Positions 9,828-20,956 of a stretch of DNA of 24,584 nucleotides are shown one piece after another. The DNA lies in assembly GCF_001949145.1 (NCBI RefSeq), contig NW_019091358.1, forward strand, positions 131,653 to 156,236. Direction: 5' to 3'. This stretch comes from Acanthaster planci (taxonomy: Eukaryota; Echinodermata; Asteroidea; Valvatida; Acanthasteridae). Each line of letters begins with the position of its first letter. Positions within the stretch are counted from its first letter, which is position 1. The notes beneath the pieces are model-generated. The model had not been told where the DNA came from, ran no database searches, and saw nothing but the letters and a program-made list of their open reading frames with translations. The position numbers and the translations under genes were made by a program.

Positions 9828-10396
9828 TTAAACCACTGTGCTCTACCAGGTACCTTGGGTTTATACGCAGAGCCCGAAATCAGGTAAAAGAGCTAGGTCT
9901 TGCAACAAAAGTTCGTACTCGGAACAAAAGACCAGGCTGCTGAGAATTGCCAATATTTTTTCAGATGTCAATAGTAGAGGAAATCCATCATTGTTTTGAA
10001 AGACAATACCACTGTTTGTTGCTTCAAATTCAGTGCGAGTGGATTACCGCTGGGGACAGCAGCACTCCAGTGATAAGTGATACAATACTGCTGCACGCTA
10101 ATCTGGGTCGTATTGAAGAGACTCCAGCAGTGCACTGTGCCAGTTTCGGGAACGAAAGAAAATTATGTAACACCACACAATCTGGGCTCTTTTTACTAGG
10201 CAGCAGGCCTGGCTGAAATACTCAGGTGTCAATAGTTGTTGTCTGTCAGGTTAGAGTAGCCACCATTTGTGTTGGTGTAAATGTCTAGGAAATGAAGTTA
10301 AACATTTTTTTAGAATTTGGAAAACAGAAAAAAATGAAAAATCACCCAGCCCAGCAGAATCAACATGGATAAATGGGCCCAGCACGAAGTGGTTAA
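9828..10396 (-). repeat. dispersed TTAA-bounded repeat, copy B
   Basis: TTAA occurs at 9828-9831 and 10393-10396. On the minus strand it begins TTAACCACTTCGTGCTGGG and ends CACAGTGGTTTAA, so short inverted termini (CCACT) lie next to the TTAA. The interior matches copy A over most of its length. The copy ends 58 bp upstream of the acceptor of the first LRRC9-like exon, so it lies in that gene's upstream intron or flank. Confidence 0.75.
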
Positions 10397-10454
10397 AATA
10401 ATGTAGACGATTCTGAATAAAAACTGTTATCTGTTTTGTCCTATTCATCACTAG

Positions 10455-10576
10455 GAGAAACCACCTTCTCCATTTATTGATGTGAGTAATGCCAAAGCAG
10501 AGGAACAGAAGCTGAATGATCAGAGTATTGACACTGATGTATTGAATTTGGACCCAGTAATTCAACTAAAGCCACG
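10455..10576 (+). CDS. LRRC9: LRRC9-like exon a (acidic spacer)
   Basis: Acceptor CATCACTAG and donor GTAAGA bound 122 nt with one open frame in phase 0 to 2. It encodes a charged, proline-containing segment with no LRR. It is called mainly because the CG left at its end is completed to Arg by the next exon and leads directly into LVSLTEDILLQISG. Confidence 0.6.
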
Positions 10577-13500
10577 GTAAGATTAGCAATTAAACTAGAA
10601 ATAGTCTGAGCTCTGTGGGTGTATGTCAGGTCTTTTCTCACTGGAGTTGTGGCTGTGGCAATTTGAGAAATCCTTTTTAATTTTATGGATTTCATTTCCA
10701 ATTGATCCCAGTTTTGGCTCCTGACTGAGGGGAAAAAATGTTACACTGTCAACCCAACTCTATCTCTATATTCTGACCAAAAAATTGGCAGTCAGATTGG
10801 TGTGGGGTTCGTTTTCCTCCTTCCACCTCTACCACCTACAGTTCAAATCCTGTCCAAATCCACCACCTCCCCAAAATGTGTGCAGATTTGTTTCAAGTGC
10901 ATAAGTAGTGTGTTTGAAATAGGTCAGTGTTTTAAAACAGTATACCATGGTTTGGGGGCCTTTAGAGCGAGTGGATTACCAGCGGGGACAAAAGGGCTCT
11001 ACCACCACAGCGATGAGCCACACAGCACCGCTGCTGGCTAATCTGGCCCCTGTTGAAAAGAGGTCAGCAGTGCACTGCGCCAGGTTCGTGAACAAAAGAA
11101 AATTACATAACACCGCACAATTAGGGCTCTTTTTACAAGGCTGCAGACCTGCTGAAATACTCGGACGTCAATAGATTTTGTCAGTCAGATTAGAGTAGCC
11201 ATCAGACGGTCATTCGTGTGGGTGTAAATGTCCATGAATTGAAATGAATTTTTGAAGAATTTGGAAAACTGAACATTTTGAAAATATCCCGTGTGTTTGC
11301 ACTGCATTTTTCAAACCACCTGGCAGCAAGTGGTAAAACGTTTTGTGCAAATTAAGTTCCATTTTGGAAGGCACAGTAAGACCTATGCAGATCAAATATG
11401 TCACAAATGAATCAGCATTTATGTGCTTATTCAAGATGCTTGGAAAATGAATCAGTTGATAAAACAATGGATTATTTTTCCCCTCCCCTCCAGTGGAAGT
11501 CTGTGCCCTCCTTTGATGGCTGCCCCTCCCTCATTTGAATTATCGCATTGTACATAACCCGCATAAAAGCCACAATTGATTGGTTTTAAGTGCGTTCTTG
11601 AAAAACTATGTTCACCCAGAAGTGCCCCCTCAGAAATATCAGCGTAGTCACACTGCAGGATGATGCAGGTCTTGATAATCAAACTTTAGCTGTTTCACTA
11701 GTACACCTCAGAACAACAAAGCCTTCATGTAATTGAGAGCTATACAGGGTGTACATGTACATTTGTTTGTTGTGTGTGACTTATTTTAATTTATTATGAT
11801 TTTATTCTGCTTCACATGTTTTGAAATATGATGCCTTGTAGAGACCCAGAAGAATGGGTTGAACAGGTCTTCAGAAGGAATTTCTAAAGGTGTATAGGTA
11901 TACACATGGATTTCATGATACTGATATTTGGAAGTTGTTCAAAAAGGAGAAGGTTTTAATGCATAAGAATGTGTTTCAAATAAGGGACGTTCTGTCAAAA
12001 TTTCAGTCCAGGAGAGTGATTCATGTTGAAATTGGAGCATCTTGAAAACATCGTTTGACACGCGGCCGAATTAGTACTGTGGGTTGCGAAGAATGCAGTG
12101 AGCCAGTGTTGCCAGTGTTACTCTCATAATGCAGTCTCAGTCAATGGTCGTACTTGCCAAAGAAGTGAAAACTGTGAATGTTCAACCACTACTTGCACTA
12201 TAGGGACTGCGCTTCACTTTTTTATGGTTCCTTATCATGTCAAAAGAATCATTACTGAGTACCACAAGCAAGGGGTCTATTCAAGGCAAAAGGGACTATT
12301 AAAGTTTATGGGAGTCAAAAATTTGACGTGACTCCAGAAGAGTGACATGCTCTCCACCAAGAAGAAGAGCTGAACTGTCTCACACTCAGGTACAGGCGTA
12401 ATTGTGAAATAGTGTTTTCATTGGGCTGCAACGACAGTTTACTTTAGGATTTAATGATTTCAATATTCTTAATGTTACTTCATGCCCTCATACCATTTTG
12501 TGTGTGTAACAGTATTTAACAATAGGCCCTTCTCAAGAGAGTTGGACAACAGCAGTGTTACAGATCCATTAGGATGGGAAATAAGTTAAGGAAAGAAATA
12601 AAGCACAGAGAAGAAAGAGTCCACTGTAAACCACTTGTTTAATTTAGGGCCGTTAAATACATACACAGAACGTGATATTTGCTGCCCCCAGACACACACC
12701 CATTAGCAGTACTCAAAATTATTACTGCAGCAGGTTTGCCCACTATCCCACTAAGCCTGAGGTAAGGTTGCCTTCCATTTAAAAATACTATCAAAGGCTT
12801 AATAGACAACAGTCATATTTTGTCTTTGTCAATCACTGTTTATGTGTTATAATTAAATGTGTGTGCTTTATACGAATATGTACACTTAGATTAGGTATTG
12901 GGCAGTATACCTACATCCTGCCTGTATGCAAGAAGTACAGTCCCCTAACTACTATTGCTTGGTAGAATAACAGTGAAAAATTAATGCCAAATCTGATCCA
13001 AATGTAACATGAGTAACTGCAGAATTACATTAAAGTCCTGTGCTACGAGATAAATCAGTTATTGCAGGATCTAATCCTAGCACTTTAGGGTATTTGATAA
13101 TTTTCTATTAAAATTGAAGAATTTAGGACTGTCAGGTTAAAAAAACATAATAAGTTCATTCCAAACATGTGAAGTTGTGTGGTGATTTCAATCATAATAT
13201 TTGTATATTTTTTTCTCTTGATCAGGTTGGTTTCTTTAACTGAAGATATCTTGCTGCAAATAAGTGGTGCAAGATCCCTTACCTCAATCACAGTTCTTAA
13301 TCTTCATGGCAATGGATTAACCAAGCTGAAGTACGTATCATTGCTGACATCCCTGCAGAAGTTGATTGTCAGTTTTAACGAGTTGTCCAAGCTGGAAGAC
13401 TTGGCACACATGGTAAGATAAACTTTTAAAGACGGGCATCAGCAGCTGATTTGTATTGGGATGGCATGAGAACCTAAGGGTTAAGATGCCTTGATTTATA

Positions 13501-16500
13501 CTGTCATCTGCATGCTCTGCATTACATGCTGTATGCTGTCTTAAGAGTCACGAGTACACATTAACAAAGTTTCTCTTAAACTTAATATTCATTTAATCAC
13601 AGTTTATTCTTTCCCTGCAGTGATACCTTTGCCATCTTTTTTTATTTTTTAAACTTAATGAGTGATTTACCCAAGTAAGCATTCACATTTGATGTTTATA
13701 GTTTATTCAGGGGTGTGAAATCTCCATGTTTTAGCTGATTTCTGCCTTTTTGGTTGAGTGTTGAATTTCATTTTCTGCTTTTTTGCCACTGATGGGCCAG
13801 ATTTTCATGACAACTGGTATGGGACTGAGTTCTTGTGTCATGCATTAATGTGTGAGTGTTACATGCTCAATGTGCATAGTTTTCTATAAGATTGAAAAAA
13901 CATTTCTGGACATAAAACTCATCAAAATGTCTGTGCAACACAAGTATATAATTTTCCAAAGAGGCTCTGACTTGGTTAATATGTTTGACAAGAGCGATCC
14001 TCAAGTTACAAATCCACAGAAATAGATGTTAATGGAATTCACTATTGACGGGCAAGGTACCACAGTGCACACCATTATAATCAAAAGCCTGGACATGCAA
14101 TGTGCATTCTTTGTAACTTAACCCCTTCTCACCGGGAAGCAGTAAGAGGCGCGTAAAAATTGAGGTCACTCAGTCTGCTTTTCAGCTATTATTCTCGGCC
14201 CACGCTCAAGCGAACACTGTGAAAGAAGGCATACCCTGGCTCTTGTATATATGATAATTGGTCTTTGTGCGTAGCCCAGAAATGAAAAGACAGATTTTGC
14301 ATCATAATCACCAGCTTCACAATAGTCCCCACTTTGTAAAGAGGCAACGGGAATGTGGAAGCGTGAGTAGATCCACATGCCACCGAACAATGAGCCTTTT
14401 CACTGTGTAAATCAAAGCATGTAGAGCACGCAGGGCCACAAACCGAGAATTTGCGGTTTGGCAGGTGGCCTTCGTGGCCAAGCGAGGCTGGAATTCGGCT
14501 TCCAGAAAAAAGTCACGACGTCAAGGGGTTAAGAAATGAAATTTTGAAAATGTGGTCAATAGACTTGGGTGGCTCCAGAATTCTCAGAGCCAGTTCTGGC
14601 TCCAACAAAGAATCACAATTCTGAGTTAGAACTAGCTCCCAAAGATATAAAGAAAAAATCATAAGGTTTAATAAAACACATCAAAAATCTGTTGCTACAC
14701 TATGCCAGTGCCACACACTTATGGCACAACAGACTTCCTCTTGGTCTTTTGTGGGTTTTAAGATTATCCACAGTCAGTATTCTGAATTTATGTTGGCTTC
14801 TTCATAGACCAGTTGTTGTGGTTGGAACAAATCTGCAACATCTGTGTACAACTCAGCACTGCTTCCTCTCTTTATTTTCCATTCAGTGTACATGTACATG
14901 TATATTCATTTAATAATCCAGTCAGAACAAGTGATTGCCATTGCTTTAGTACATGTAACTTTACCTGTGTACAAATGGGATCGTCATCCATTCCGGGGCA
15001 CTTAGTGTATGGAGTGGATCCCGTGTACTTTTGAACATGTGCCAATGTATCTTAAAGGAACCAGGAAATGAATTTTTTTTAGAACCACTTTTTGTGTATC
15101 TCTATACAATACTTCCATGTATGAAAACTGTTTGACATCTTTTTTGAGTTACCTGAACTGAACGGTACACTTTTCCAAACATTAAAAATTGACCAAGCAT
15201 TTCTGGACAAGTGAGGGCGCTTTTGCTTTGATGTAAATCCAGGAAGACATGGTTCCGGTTGCATGTTTTCATGTTCAAATTGTGAACCCCAGATTTGCTA
15301 TCTGGGAACATTTATGTGAAAAGGATTTTCGTTGGATTATTGCCGTATATTTCATGTATTTACACAGCAATAAATTGCCAAAGAAAGTGAAATCTGCCAC
15401 AGCGGTGGTTAAAAAAATCTAGACATTTCTGTGTACAAATCAGTGCAACATTGTTTACCAGGCAACATATGGGACGGAGGGTACCCCCCTTACCTGTCTA
15501 ATCCCTATACACAATCTAGACTATTGATACCTAACACATCCCCCCCCCCCGAAGTCTGTAAAGAATTCCTGAGATTCCGATCAAACTAAGACCAACACAA
15601 AGGCTGGGGGGTTCTCCCCATCCCATATTTTGCTTCAAATGCAAAAAAGCATCAAAATACGGGTTAAAATTGCAAAACAAACATTTAAAATATGGTTAAC
15701 TGAAACCAAAGATGCAATTTCAATTTTTTTTTTGGAAAATTTATTAAAATATTTCTATTTCCTGGTTCCTGTAAATGACCATTGACCATGTGTAAACTGC
15801 TCATTGTAGGCACTAGGCCTTCGTCCAAAGTAGGCACATCTACACGTAAGTATAAAATTCGAATGACCATACGTTTGCTATCTTGGCGGTACCATTGCCC
15901 AGGTCCATGCATTTAACCAGCTCTGTGCTATCGCCTATCAAGTGAGAAGTTGAGAACCAGGACCCTTGCTGGAATAATTTGCTCCAAGGGTCCGCTCAGG
16001 GCTTCTGGTATGACTGCCATATGACCATTGACCAAGCCAATTCAGATACAACACCACCTGCATTACATGGTGCATGGGATCTCAGGTTGTGCGCGCATAA
16101 CCACAGGCTGGTACGCGTTGCTCATGCATTGCCGAGTTGAAGTACATGTACACAACGTAGTTCTGTTGTTATTGAAAACCTGAAGCACATAAGTCACTGG
16201 CTCCTTCATTGTCGCAATGGTAGCACACACTCTGTGGTCTGGCATGCAATGTTTAATGAGGCTGATGATCTATGTTTCATTGTTCAGCAAAAAACAGATG
16301 TACATTAACTCATGCGCTAGCGCTGTGTAGTCAACAATCTATTACTTGTGTTCTTTTTCATCAAAGACAAAACTTCAAAAACACACTGCAGCAGTTCATA
16401 AAAACAGGTTTAAATATTACACTGAAATTCAAAGGCTACTGATGAAACGATCAAGAGAAATGCCACAAAAAATGCCATACATGGACTCATTGGACTGAAG

Positions 16501-19276
16501 CAACACTGCCAAATGGATCATAATGTCTATCCTGATCAAATTCACTAATTATATAACAGTGGTTAACGGCGTTTTGACTTGTTGATGTGTTGACTTGTTG
16601 ACGGTACTGTGCATATTGACGGTGTATACGAACGGTATTGTGTATGTTGATGGCGTGTTGACGTTAATTAGTAAGACTTCTGCAGTGTGTTTATTCCAAG
16701 ATGGCCACCTACATGTACATGGCAAGGTTGCCAGGCCAGTGCTATACAAGGTTACCATGTTGGCTAGCCTTGATCAAGGTGTTTTACGATGATTTTTACA
16801 GCCCCGGCCATCAGGCCTGCTGTACCTGTGTTGCTGAAACACTGCACAATGTGTTTCGAAATACCCTTTACTGCAGCAGGTTGGCTTTATACATGTAGCT
16901 TTTAACATGTATGGTACATTGCACAGTACGTCAGGCCGTTATGCTTTGTGAGTGACATCCAATTCCCAGTGAAGGCATTACCCCACTCTCCGATTGTTCA
17001 TGTGTGTGCTTTGATTGACGATCATTCACACTGTGAATTTATTTTAGAAATCAAAGAACGACTTTCTTGTGAAAAACTAAGCCAAAAAAAAGGAAAGAAA
17101 AAGGAGAGTAGTTGCGTTACACGATGTCTTGAAATAGAGAAAACGTAGGAGAAAAGACATGAAATAGATAGTTGTTGCATTACAAGATATTTTGGAATAC
17201 AGGTAATTGTACATGAAGTAATTGGTTTCAAGTATAATAAACCTTGAAGGAGTTGCCCTAAAATTTCATGTACTATTTCATTTACGATGTCTTGGAATAC
17301 ATGAAACTTGGCACAAATGAGCAATTGATTCAAGTGTGATAAACCTTGAAACAAGGAGCAGCGCAAAGTGCTACTTCACAAATTTCACACATAAATTTAA
17401 TCTCTTTTCTTTGACCGTTTATTAAACAAACATCACATGATCTAGCTTGTGTTCCAGTCTGGGTCCTAGTGTTTTGAACCTTTCCCCAAATTGTCTACCG
17501 ATGTACACTCAAATGGAAATTGCAACAAGGCTGCCATGCCCTTGCTGATATTAAACATGAAAATTGGCTTCTCCTTGACAATCTCTTGGCAGCATTGTAT
17601 TGTGAATTGCTGTTATTCAGTTGCATCAACGCATTGCAGCGAACAATGACAGGTTTGTTGTTGTAGTTTACGCCCGTGTATGTCACTACAAATTGAAGCA
17701 TTGCACAAAGTGAAGTTCAATTAAGAAATGTCTTTTTTCCAGTTACCCAATTATATGCCTTCCTCCGTCAACCTTGGTCAGGTCTTCATCCCAATTCAGT
17801 TAATTAATGTGCAGGTCACTGGTATGCCTTTGCACAGGTGGTTTTCCTCAGTTTGCTGTTGTTGGCCATGCATTTTATTGGTGTTGTTGGCATTGTGTTG
17901 ATGCATTGATATAACTTTGACTGGGATTGGTGATTTGTTTCTTCTCCACCTTTTCTTGAGGGATTTTGATGAGTGAGTATGAAATTCCAAGGTTGTGAAT
18001 GTGGTCTTTGTTTGAGGAGACTGTGAACTGTGGTTCCAAAATTAGCTGTTTGCCAAATTTGCTTGTTAGTGGTGTAACAAGTCCCCCAACATCGGAAAGC
18101 CAAAATTTAAAATTAATCCAGTGGTGCAACTAATGCCACCTAAAATAACTGCCTAAGTTACGATGTGGGCATGAGAGAGGCATGAATAAGACAACCCAGC
18201 CAGTAGATGGTTAAAAAAATAGTGAAGATTCCATTGAACTAACTATGAAAGAATCATTAGTTTTGTGGATCCCCATGTTCCAGTAGTGAGTACATGCGTG
18301 TTCGTGGTATATCGTGTTATCAATTCTCCACCAGTACAGGCCATTTCTTAGTACGGCCTCTCAGTCTGGCCCTACTAAATTATTGCTGTGTAATTCGGTG
18401 AATCCTATAACATTTCTTTCAGATTGAGTTACTCTGCACATATTTCTACAAATCAATTATTCTATCACAAATCAAAAAGGAATTTTTTTTTATATTTTAA
18501 ACTAAGTCCCCGCACTAAATTTACTCAAATCTGAATTTACTCTACGTGTACCTCACTTCTTTTGTTAAATTCCATAAATAAACTTATGTTTTTTAGACTT
18601 TGTTTAATGCTTGATGAACAATCCCAGATTGGGTGCTGATATACCAGTACCAGGGATACTTTCACAGGCTGATGAATTTATCATTAGATTTGCCAAACTG
18701 CTGGATGGAAGAATCAGCTAAACCCTGGCCATCGTCGGTTTCCACCACAACCTTACTTGAATTATTTTCTCTCTCTCTGACCGTTTTCTGTCTCGATCTC
18801 AATTGCATCTCTCGATTTTGGTTTCCCCCAGCTAAAAAAAAAAAAGTTTTGCGTCCATCCCCATGGCCCAACAATACATGTGTTATATAATTCGACCCCA
18901 ATTTGTAATACCGTATGACGCAATGCGTAAAATAAAAGGCGTACACGCTGAATTGTCATTGGCTAAAATGCATTTGCGTTGCCAATGGCGATTGGATAAA
19001 ACTTGTATGAACGTCATATGAAAACAAAATACAGTGTCGCATGATTCGAATGCACCGGAGAAATTTCTATGAGCACACCGTGACAGAATTGTCACCAGTT
19101 TTTAACTCTGCTTTAACCATGCGCCATTCCTGATATTTGCCTTTTGTGAAAAAGCCTAAGGACTTTGCAATCTATTACCATAGTATAACAATACGTTTGT
19201 TTTATTTTCTTTGTAGCCACAATTGGAGCTGATTGATGCAAGTTTCAACAAGCTTTACACGTTGGATGGATTCAGA
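10455..19276 (+). CDS. LRRC9: LRRC9-like leucine-rich-repeat gene, three exons, partial at both ends
   Basis: Exons 10455-10576, 13226-13412 and 19217-19276 are joined by GT-AG introns of about 2.6 and 5.8 kb. Phases fit: the first leaves CG, the second starts with G to complete Arg, and the second leaves phase 0 into the third. The product goes from an acidic spacer (EKPPSPFIDVSNAKAEEQKL) into leucine-rich repeats: SITVLNLHGNGLTKL, LTSLQKLIVSFNELSKLEDL, QLELIDASFNKLYTLDGFR. The order LNLHGN / SFNE / DASFN / GFR recalls the second LRR block of LRRC9, a protein found mainly in ciliated lineages. LRR proteins act as protein-binding scaffolds. I cannot see N-terminal exons or anything after 19276 before the viral block. 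Another LRR paralogue is possible. Confidence 0.65.
10577..10921. other. intron a, first part
   Basis: Non-coding. CAGTTCAAATCCTG near 10838 resembles a pol III B box, but no A box at the right distance is evident. Confidence 0.35.
10922..11336 (-). repeat. dispersed TTAA-type repeat, copy C (truncated)
   Basis: On the minus strand it begins ACCACTTGCTGCCAGGTGG and shares with copies A and B the blocks TTTACACCCAC, GAGTATTTCAGC, CTTGTAAAAAGAGCCC and CAGTGCACTGC. The starting TTAA is changed to TTTT and homology fades beyond about 10922, so the far end is missing or diverged. It is intronic to the LRRC9-like gene. Confidence 0.7.
11337..13225. other. intron a, remainder
   Basis: No supported gene. 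A 28-nt stretch at about 12733 bounded by AG and GTAAGG could look like a microexon, but including it would break the phase between exons a and b. The 77-codon frame at 12098-12331 has no recognised match. Confidence 0.45.
13226..13412 (+). CDS. LRRC9: LRRC9-like exon b (LRRs)
   Basis: It follows TCTTGATCAG and ends CACATG at a GTAAGA donor; 187 nt, phase 2 to 0. The product LVSLTEDILLQISGARS leads into two leucine-rich repeats with the LxxLxLxxN pattern (VLNLHGNGL, KLIVSFNEL). The frame is open throughout. Confidence 0.75.
13413..14117. other. intron b, first part
   Basis: AT-rich sequence without coding signal or repeat structure that I can support. Confidence 0.4.
14118..14532. mobile_element. 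piggyBac-like TTAA MITE
   Basis: The left end reads CTTAACCCCTT (TTAA at 14118-14121) and the right end AAGGGGTTAAG (TTAA at 14529-14532), an exact inverted pair. A TTAA target duplication followed by a CCC-type end is the hallmark of piggyBac-like elements. The element is 415 bp with both TTAA copies and has no transposase frame. The left subterminal CCGGG resembles copies A-D, so the families may be related. Confidence 0.6.
14533..15055. other. intron b, middle part
   Basis: No gene seen. TACATGTACATGTA occurs near 14889. The 73-codon frames here have no coding character. Confidence 0.4.
15056..15770. mobile_element. putative non-autonomous element with 14-bp inverted ends
   Basis: AGGAACCAGGAAAT at 15056-15069 is repeated exactly as its reverse complement at 15757-15770, 715 bp end to end. 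The left end is preceded by TTAA and the right end is followed by GTAA, compatible with a decayed TTAA duplication. No transposase frame is present. It contains a foldback structure listed separately. Confidence 0.5.
15462..15633. repeat. foldback inverted repeat, 28-bp arms
   Basis: The arms at 15462-15489 and 15606-15633 pair at 23 of 28 positions (core CATATGGGA with TCCCATATT, and CCCCCC with GGGGGG). A run of ten C lies in the loop, beginning at about 15541. This could be a nested MITE or a strong RNA hairpin in the intron transcript. Confidence 0.6.
15771..16561. other. intron b, no gene seen
   Basis: TGACCATTGACCA is repeated at about 15776 and 16023. Nothing else is supported. Confidence 0.35.
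16562..16672. repeat. degenerate GTTGACGG / GTTGA short repeats
   Basis: About eight diverged copies of a GTTGAC(G/T) unit, spaced irregularly, form a low-complexity patch. It has no coding potential I would defend. Confidence 0.45.
17111..17357. repeat. imperfect tandem repeat, about 100-bp unit, 2.5 copies
   Basis: The blocks TTACNAGATNTTTTGGAATAC and CAAGTRTRATAAACCTTGAA recur at about 17180/17230 and 17282/17330, with a shorter first copy at about 17117. The unit is diverged and lies within the long LRRC9-like intron. Confidence 0.6.
17358..19216. other. intron b, last part
   Basis: No gene supported. TTAACCATCTACTGGCTGG on the minus strand at 18214 resembles the TTAACCAC ends of copies A-D, but no partner end is clear. 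The ORFs at 18633-18890 and 18662-18946 lie on a T/A-rich patch and look random. Confidence 0.4.
19217..19276 (+). CDS. LRRC9: LRRC9-like exon c (one LRR)
   Basis: After TTTCTTTGTAG come exactly 20 codons, PQLELIDASFNKLYTLDGFR, then a GTAAAT donor. The repeat continues the LRR register of exon b in the same phase. A small exon of this kind is easily missed by gene finders. Confidence 0.7.
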
Positions 19277-20769
19277 GTAAATATTTTTTTTATTGAGTTT
19301 GCACGTGCAAGTATATAGATACATAGATCTCTGCATATTTTAGCATGGTTGCGTTATTTCTGGTAAACTGTTACCGTTGTTATACCTGTCAGTCATTGCT
19401 TGGGTACAGTAAGGATGGGAGTCACCCATAAGGAAGAAATGTTTGAAGGTAGTGTGGCAGCATTTCCGAAAATTTTAAAAGATATACATTTCCACAGGAG
19501 TACCACCAACACGTGGATGACTGTACAGAGTGAATGTTTATGAGTGCAGTGGTTCGCCTCTGATAATAAAACATTGAATCTGTCACTTCATGAATTTATT
19601 TCTATTGAACAAACTATGAGTCGCCTGTTATTTATTTTTTATACTGTAGCTGCCTAAATCCCTGCCGCCCAATGGATAGGTCGTTGATCCGATGTGATTG
19701 AATTATGTTTAGAAGTTTATTTCACTTGCATGGTTCCAGCCTTCATTTCATATTTTCTATTCATAGTAAGAAAGAGTAAAATAATATAGGAACAGGAACC
19801 AGTCTAACATTACATAAAACTACTAGTGGGTGGTGCTTCGGACATGAATCTGTTGCACAAAACCGTGGACGTAATATGAAAAGACTGTTAATTTTTTTCT
19901 CCAAACGGCAGTGGATTTATGGAGGTGTTGTATAAAATAAAGTAGAGAATGTTCATAAGTGAAATGAATGAAAAGTGGAATAATTTCCTAAGGTGACAGA
20001 TGAAATATTCTTTTCCACGAGGCCAATATTTGTTTAATACCACATCTGAATGTGAACTTGTACAAGTTGGAGGTTTACTTTGCCTGTCCAAAGTCAGAGT
20101 AAAAAGTCAACATAAATTTTCTCAATTTGACTGCATGCTTAAACAGATGGCCCTTTGTGTCTTACAATTTAATAATTTGACAACCTAGTTAGTTCCTTTC
20201 TATTAGAAGCATAACCTTAATACTCAACTCAAAAACCATAACAATGGTGCATTTCTTGGACAGCTTGTCTTACCACTGCTGGATTGTTGCACATGACATT
20301 GATTTTGTTTAGAATTCAAGTTCGTAACTCAGCAACATCATGTGCAGGATTTGAACAACAATCTGTGTAAAATAAGGTGGCCTAGTTGGCCATTCCATTG
20401 CATGATTGAGGGCTATCTCTCTGTCTTCAAAGAATTCCCTTAATCTCTGTGAAATTAGTGTTGATGAAGCAGGTAGAAATGTGGAAGGTGTTACTAAATG
20501 AGAAGGTAAGTCATCATCCTCTTGTGTCAATATTTTTTTCCATAGAATGTTTATCCAGTGTTAGGATGAATAGAAATTGATCGAGTTGGCATCTGCCCAA
20601 TTGGGAAAGAGGATGTTTCTACCTATCAATTTGAAAAACAATGGTACTTGCTTGACGCAAATGTTTGTTCCACTCATATACCAAATTATTGACTGACCCA
20701 AAGCAAAGGTACAACACCCAGTAGTAGGGACCGGTATTTACTAGAGCAGCCCCTCTTTTTCACTTCCTG
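19277..20769. other. intron or intergenic, no gene seen
   Basis: This stretch lies downstream of LRRC9-like exon c. No next LRR exon could be found. GGTGGCCTAGTTGG near 20379 looks like a pol III A box of a tRNA-derived SINE, but the B box is poor. Confidence 0.35.
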
Positions 20770-20814
20770 GATCAGCGCGGGACTTAACCGACTTTCCAGA
20801 TCAGCGCGGGACTT
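20770..20814 (+). repeat. short direct repeats at the left edge of the viral block
   Basis: GATCAGCGCGGGACTT occurs exactly at 20770-20785 and 20799-20814, a 29-bp period, with a weaker third copy (GACCCGACTTCCC) just after. The GC-rich unit stands out from the AT-rich flank and comes just before the compact ORFs, so it may be part of a terminal repeat or a regulatory region of the integrated element. Confidence 0.55.
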
Positions 20815-20956
20815 CCCCAAAAAAATTGTGACCCGACTTCCCAAACCGGCAATTGCGGAGCCCCCCAGGACTTTCCACCGACGGAAAATAGCTCAACTCT
20901 GGACGATCCAGGAAAACAAAACAAAAACAATTTCTCAACGATTTTATAAAAATCAA

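Noticed and set aside
10838-10852. B-box-like GTTCAAATCC
   Set aside because: No A box at proper spacing and no tRNA fold could be drawn.
12098-12331. 77-codon plus-strand ORF with several Cys
   Set aside because: No family resemblance, no splice support, and it lies within the LRRC9-like intron.
12733-12760. 28-nt microexon with AG and GTAAGG borders
   Set aside because: Adding it would destroy the phase match between LRRC9-like exons 10455-10576 and 13226-13412.
14166-14390. 74-codon minus-strand ORF
   Set aside because: It lies wholly within the TTAA MITE and has no recognised domain.
18633-18946. Overlapping ORFs on both strands
   Set aside because: Low-complexity T/A-rich composition and no conserved motif; probably chance.
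20379-20440. tRNA-derived SINE promoter (A box TGGCCTAGTTGG)
   Set aside because: The A box is good, but the downstream B box candidate has an extra base and there is no 3' tail. Left unannotated.
20309-20530. Minus-strand 73-codon frame with AMEWPTRPPYFTQ, recalling the C-terminal motif of mariner-type transposases
   Set aside because: Only a dozen residues look alike, the expected following residues are absent, and the same place reads on the plus strand as a tRNA-like A box. Neither reading is strong enough.
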